The notes under the pieces were generated by a model that worked only from the letters and a program-made list of their open reading frames with translations, had not been told where the DNA came from and ran no database searches. Shown piece after piece: positions 6,386 through 9,604 of a stretch of DNA of 9,604 bases. The DNA lies in NCBI GenBank assembly GCA_050260415.1, contig JBLNCE010000062.1, forward strand, positions 1-9,604. Direction: 5' to 3'. The number at the start of each line of letters is the position of its first letter. The stretch's first letter is position 1. The DNA is from JBLNCE01 sp050260415 (GTDB lineage Bacteria > Bacillota > UBA4882 > JAAYXC01). A program made the translations under genes and the position numbers.

Positions 6386-7459
6386 GACTGCACGCATCAC
6401 GAGTTCATCATCAAAGCCCTCGAGGCGGGCAAGGACATCATCACGGAAAAGCCGATGACCGTGGACGACGAGAAATACCGTGCCATCCTGGCGGCGGAGA
6501 AGCGGACCGGGCGCAAGGTGAGGGTTACCTTCAACTACCGCTACGCCCCCCTCAAGACGAGGATCAAGGAACTCCTCCGCGACGGGATCGTGGGTGAGAT
6601 CGCATCCGTGGAATTCCGCTGGTTCCTCGACACGGTGCACGGCGCGGACTACTACCGGCGCTGGCACGCCGAGAAGAAAAACTCCGGCGGGCTCTTGGTG
6701 CACAAGGCCACGCACCATTTCGACCTGGTCAATTGGTGGACGGGGCGGGAGCCGGCCGAGGTCTTCGCCTCAGGTTCCCTGCGCTTCTACGGGCCGACCC
6801 GCGCCGAGCGCGGTGAACGCTGTCTGGATTGCGGATACAAGGAGACCTGCGAGTTCTTTTTCGATATATCCCAGGGACGGTTGCGCGAATTCTACCTGGA
6901 AAACGAACGTTACGACGGCTACCATCGCGACGGTTGCGTCTTCTCGCCGCGCATCGACATCGAGGACACCATGTCCGTCACGGTGCGCTACGGGGACGGC
7001 ATGCTGCTCTCCTACGATCTGAGCAGTTACGCGCCGTTTGAGGGATGGTCCGTCGCCTTCAACGGCCCCAAGGGCCGGCTGGAGGTGACCGAGGAAGAAA
7101 CCTTTATCCCGCGCGAGCAACGTTCTTTCCCCGCGCGCGCCGACGCGGCGAACCGTTACCCGGCCGACTGGTACCAGGCCGCCACGGGGGAAACGGCCCG
7201 CAAGGAATCTCACCGGATCCGGTTTTACCCGATCTACGGCGGCGTGCAGACCATTGAGATGGCGGCGGCCAAGGTCGGACACGGCGGCGGCGACAAACGG
7301 CTGCTCGATATGCTCTTCCGCGAAAACGTGCCCGATCCGCTCGGCCACGCCGCCGGCAGTCGGGCCGGGGCCATGTCGATCCTGATCGGCATCGCGGCCA
7401 ACAAGTCGATGGCCACGGGGCGGAAGGTTGCCATTGATGCGCTATTGAGCGGTGAATGA
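6386..7459 (+). pseudogene. Gfo/Idh/MocA-family oxidoreductase, N-terminal NAD-binding region deleted
   Basis: Intact relatives are NAD(P)-dependent sugar or cyclitol oxidoreductases of about 430 residues. Similarity starts abruptly at DCTHHEFIIKALEAG, followed by the conserved EKP motif (ITEKPM). The protein then continues through the substrate-side domain (VTFNYRYAP; SGGLLVHKATHHFDLVNWW; GYHRDGCVFSPRIDIEDTM) to a normal C-terminus. The first 90 or so residues, including the GxGxxG nucleotide-binding strand-helix, are absent in all upstream frames. The open frame can be followed back to a TTG at 6308, but that codon and the next lie in or beside the terminator hairpin and have no credible ribosome binding site. 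The gene is therefore probably dead. Four cysteines (codons at 6821, 6830, 6848 and 6935) form CxxC-x5-C-x28-C. The deletion probably joined this gene to the end of the solute-binding unit. Confidence 0.85.
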
Positions 7460-7472
7460 GCCGGCGGGAGGA

Positions 7473-7805
7473 TCAAAAAGCCCGCCTGGCAAACAGCCGC
7501 TCCTGCCCGTATTTGCCGGAGTTGTAGAATAAATATATCAGTCCATCCGGGCGTACCAGCAGATGATGGCGCCACAGGTTGACGTCCTCCCCGGCCCGGC
7601 GCGCCGCCAGTGGGACCTCGATACGGACGATCGGTTCGTCCTCGACCTGCCACCCGCCGATCGGCCACTCCGCCGCGGTATACACCCACCCGCCCAGGCT
7701 GGGGGCGGGTTCGCGCATCGTAGGCTCGTCCTGGAACGGCGCCGGCGGATGCGGAAGTTCCCGCCCATGACGCGCGCATCCGTATCCCGCAGCGCTGCGG
7801 TACAT
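7473..7805 (-). pseudogene. Glycosidase-like beta-propeller protein, C-terminal fragment
   Basis: The 110-residue frame ends normally but starts abruptly. The same frame continues upstream of the ATG at 7805 without a stop and reads WHEFNQSRTDGIHMYRSAAG, beginning at the tryptophan codon 7842-7844. This looks like continuous protein sequence running into the end of the response regulator gene. VNLWRHHLLVRPDGLIYLFY followed by NSGKYGQE, and EDEPIVRIEVP, resemble blades of GH32/43/130-like five-bladed propellers or related sugar-active proteins. The family call is by feel and low confidence. No ribosome binding site precedes 7805. The fragment converges with the oxidoreductase gene, 13 bases away. 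I read it as a remnant of a larger carbohydrate-active gene. Confidence 0.5.
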
Positions 7806-7836
7806 ATGGATGCCATCCGTTCTGGACTGATTAAAC

Positions 7837-8034
7837 TCATGCCAGGCCGCTCTCGATCGCCCGGCGGGTGGCGCAGACGCGATCGTGCACGCCCAGCTTG
7901 TTGTAGATGCTGCTGATGTGATTTTTCACGGTATGCTCGCTGATGATTAGTTCCCGCGCGATGCGGGCGTTATCGTAGCCCTTGGCCAGGAGGGTCAGTA
8001 CCTGCCGCTCTCTCTCACTGAGATCTTTCACCAC
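7837..8034 (-). pseudogene. NarL/LuxR response regulator, DNA-binding C-terminal part (separated by frameshift)
   Basis: This 65-residue piece is a complete LuxR-type helix-turn-helix domain (LSERERQVLTLLAKG, then NARIARELIISEHTVKNH with the recognition helix, then IYNKLGV). It belongs with the receiver piece at 8111-8500. In this frame the protein can be read back through RLFQKETEVVKDL to about base 8060, where a TAG blocks it. The linker in between (LIASKVAARLVAGV, about 8075-8120) is in a third frame. Restoring one base near 8122-8131 and one near 8055-8070 gives a single 221-residue protein of standard NarL-family size. A free-standing HTH protein starting at the GTG at 8034 is possible but has no good ribosome binding site. 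Confidence 0.82.
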
Positions 8035-8110
8035 TTCGGTCTCCTTCTGAAACAGGCGCTACCGCCTGCCTCCACGCCGGCCACCAACCGCGCCGCCACT
8101 TTCGAGGCGA

Positions 8111-8500
8111 TCAACACTCCGCCCTCGTGACGGTTCTGATGCCGTTGATTAGTTCGGCGATCGCCATATCCTTTAACAGATAGCCGACGGCGCCGAGGCG
8201 GAGGGCCTCGACCACGTATTGGTCATCGTCAAAGGTCGTCAGCATCAGGACTTTGGCTTCCGGGATCGCCGCCCGAATACGGCGCGTGCTTTCCACACCA
8301 TCCATGCGCGGCATACGCACGTCCATCAGGATTACATCAGGCTTCAAGGAGACGGCGAGTTCGACCGCGGATTCGCCGTTCAGAGCCGTACCGGCCACCG
8401 TCATCTCGGAAGCCAGGGCTTCGATGACCGAGCACAGGCTCTCCAGAAAGAGCCGTTGGTCATCCGCGAGCAGCAGCCGAATCTGCGACACAATCCTCAA
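8111..8500 (-). pseudogene. NarL-family response regulator, receiver domain (frameshifted gene)
   Basis: The receiver domain shows the acidic pair Asp13-Asp14 (LLADDQRLF), the phospho-acceptor Asp60 (VILMDVRMPRMDG), the switch Thr88-89 (MLTTFDDD) and Lys110 (YLLKDM), numbered from a TTG at 8500. A GTG at 8491 is an alternative start. Either start overlaps the end of the kinase gene (stop at 8460-8462) by 32-41 bases, typical of translational coupling in a two-component operon. The frame closes early at TRAEC-stop (8111). The natural continuation EGGVLIASKVAARL is in another frame from about 8129, as if one base were lost near 8122-8131. It is expected to be phosphorylated by the upstream kinase. 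Target genes are unknown. Sequencing error is an alternative explanation for the shift. Confidence 0.85.
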
Positions 8501-9297
8501 CCTTCAATGGCAGCCAGACATTCAAGAGAAAGCCCTGACCAACCCAACTCTGCGTCTCGACCGTCCCGCCAGCCTCGGCCACACGCTGCCTGAGCCCGGT
8601 CAGTCCGCCGCCTTCGCTATACGATGCGCAACCGCCGCCGTCGTCCATGACTCTCAGGCTCAGGCCGCCCTTCTCGCGCTGGAGAGAGATATCGACGCGC
8701 CGGGCGAACCCATGGCGTAGCGCGTTGGTGAGACCTTCCTGCGCCGCCCGGTACAACACGATGTCCAGCTCCGGCGGGATCGAGCAGCGGGGGGTATCGC
8801 CAAAGCTAACCACGATCTTGACCTCGGTATTCTTGGCGCACGTCTCGGCCAGCTTCTTGATGGCGGCCAAGCCTCGTTCCCGCTCGAGCGGGGAGGGTTT
8901 GAGGCCGTGGGTCAAGCGTCTTACCTCGAGGAGACATTCGTGGACCACGCCGATCGCCAGATCGATCTGTCTTACCGTGGTTTCTTTGCCCGTTAACGCC
9001 ATCTGCCGGGCGGCCTCGAGCATCATGATCAGGCTGCTGAGCGCGTGCCCGGCGGTGTCGTGCATCTCGCGCATGATGCGGTTACGGCCCCGTTCGACGG
9101 CGATGATGTCCGCGTTGGCCGTGTACTCCTGGAGGTTAATATTAATCTCCGAGAGGTGGCAGACTGTTTGGGCCAGTTGTTGCCGTTCGGCGAGCGCCTT
9201 GTCCAGAATGCGTTGCTGCAATGCGTTGCTGCGCGCGCAGGATTAATCCAACGGCGGCCGCCGCCACCACCTGGCCCAGCGTCATCAGGAACTCCAT
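8460..9297 (-). pseudogene. NarL-type sensor histidine kinase, frameshifted by a 13-bp tandem duplication
   Basis: The long frame (8460-9221) encodes a HisKA_3 dimerisation/phosphoacceptor helix (RNRIMREMHDTAGHALSSL, with the His just before Asp-Thr) and an HATPase_c domain (N-box EGLTNALRH; G-boxes MDDGGG and GGGLTGLRQRV). The true N-terminus is in another frame from the ATG at 9297. It gives MEFLMTLGQVVAAAAVGLIL, one membrane helix, and then RAQQ. Removing one copy of the 13-base repeat at 9207-9232 joins the frames as ILRAQQRILDKALAERQQ and gives a 274-residue kinase with one membrane segment and a coiled-coil linker. A soluble kinase could still start at the ATG at 9221, so residual activity cannot be excluded. 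The gene starts about 31 bases after mnmA and overlaps the response regulator. Confidence 0.87.
9207..9232. repeat. Exact 13-bp tandem duplication inside the kinase gene
   Basis: AATGCGTTGCTGC occurs twice back to back, at 9207-9219 and 9220-9232. Since 13 is not a multiple of 3, it shifts the reading frame between the membrane helix and the coiled coil of the kinase. Confidence 0.95.
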
Positions 9298-9328
9298 CAC
9301 CGTCAAGCCTGGCCAATGGCAGGCGAAG

Positions 9329-9604
9329 TCAATGCCGGGACACGATCGTCCCCCCGCCCACGACCACATCTCCGTCATAGAACACGACCGCCTGCCCCGG
9401 CGCGATGGCCCGCTGGGGCCGGTCGAAAAGAACCCTCGCCCGCCCGTCTAAGAGCGGCGCCACGGTGGCCGCCGCCGCCGGCGCGCCGTAACGGATCTTT
9501 GCCTCGACCCGGAGCGAAGGGGGCACTGGTTCGCCGTAGGCAATCCAGTTGACCGCCTCCGCCGTGAGTTCGTCCTCGTAGAGCGCGTCTTCCGGTCCGA
9601 CCAC
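9329..9604 (-). CDS. mnmA: tRNA-specific 2-thiouridylase MnmA, C-terminal 91 residues (partial)
   Basis: MnmA thiolates U34 of the Lys, Glu and Gln tRNAs, using sulfur relayed from a cysteine desulfurase. Only the C-terminal region is in the window. VGPEDALYEDELTAEAVNWI and the beta-barrel segments LRVEAKIRYGAP, RVLFDRPQRAIAPGQAVVFY and DGDVVVGGGTI are strongly characteristic of the family. The N-terminal PP-loop and the catalytic cysteines lie beyond base 9604, so the first codon here is internal. The stop (9329-9331) is about 31 bases before the kinase start on the same strand, so the kinase and regulator may be read from the mnmA transcript. The co-location does not imply a functional link. 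Confidence 0.95.
   Translation of the reverse strand: MVGPEDALYEDELTAEAVNWIAYGEPVPPSLRVEAKIRYGAPAAAATVAPLLDGRARVLFDRPQRAIAPGQAVVFYDGDVVVGGGTIVSRH

Noticed and set aside
7460..7493. Hairpin GGCGGG/CCCGCC between the convergent oxidoreductase and glycosidase fragments as a terminator
   Set aside because: The stem is short with a bulge and a 12-base loop, and neither strand has a following T-run.

Overview
The window looks like a chromosome segment of a Bacillota (Firmicutes) bacterium, clostridial or Limnochordia-like in flavour. The support is a canonical T-box leader, GGAGG-type ribosome binding sites with some TTG/GTG starts, intrinsic terminators, a YtcQ/LipO-type sugar-binding protein and moderately GC-rich coding DNA. 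The genus cannot be named from the sequence alone.

Left part (1-4370), almost all on the minus strand. Bases 1-168 are the right end of an ISL3-family insertion sequence that has cut a trkA potassium-uptake gene at about its midpoint. To the right come serA (serine biosynthesis), with its terminator, and ilvC (branched-chain amino acid biosynthesis). ilvC is preceded by a full T-box riboswitch with promoter, antiterminator and terminator. Short low-complexity repeats sit on both sides of ilvC. The ilvC product has an unusual cofactor loop that suggests NADH rather than NADPH use.

Middle part (4440-7460), on the plus strand. An intact gene for an extracellular oligosaccharide-type solute-binding protein ends at a strong terminator and has no permease genes beside it. 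Immediately after the terminator lies a Gfo/Idh/MocA sugar oxidoreductase gene that has lost its N-terminal NAD-binding half-domain.

Right part (7473-9604), on the minus strand. The C-terminal end of mnmA (tRNA 2-thiouridylase) is followed by a NarL-type histidine kinase and response regulator, then by a C-terminal fragment of a glycosidase-like protein. The kinase is frameshifted by an exact 13-bp tandem duplication. The regulator appears to carry two single-base deletions in its linker.

Overall, core biosynthesis genes (serA, ilvC, mnmA) are intact where visible. The accessory sugar-uptake, oxidoreductase, two-component and potassium-uptake genes are largely broken, which suggests an eroding accessory region rather than a new working system. 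The items most worth a second look are the probable NADH-type IlvC, the repeat-bearing T-box leader, the alternative hairpins before serA, and the clustered gene decay.
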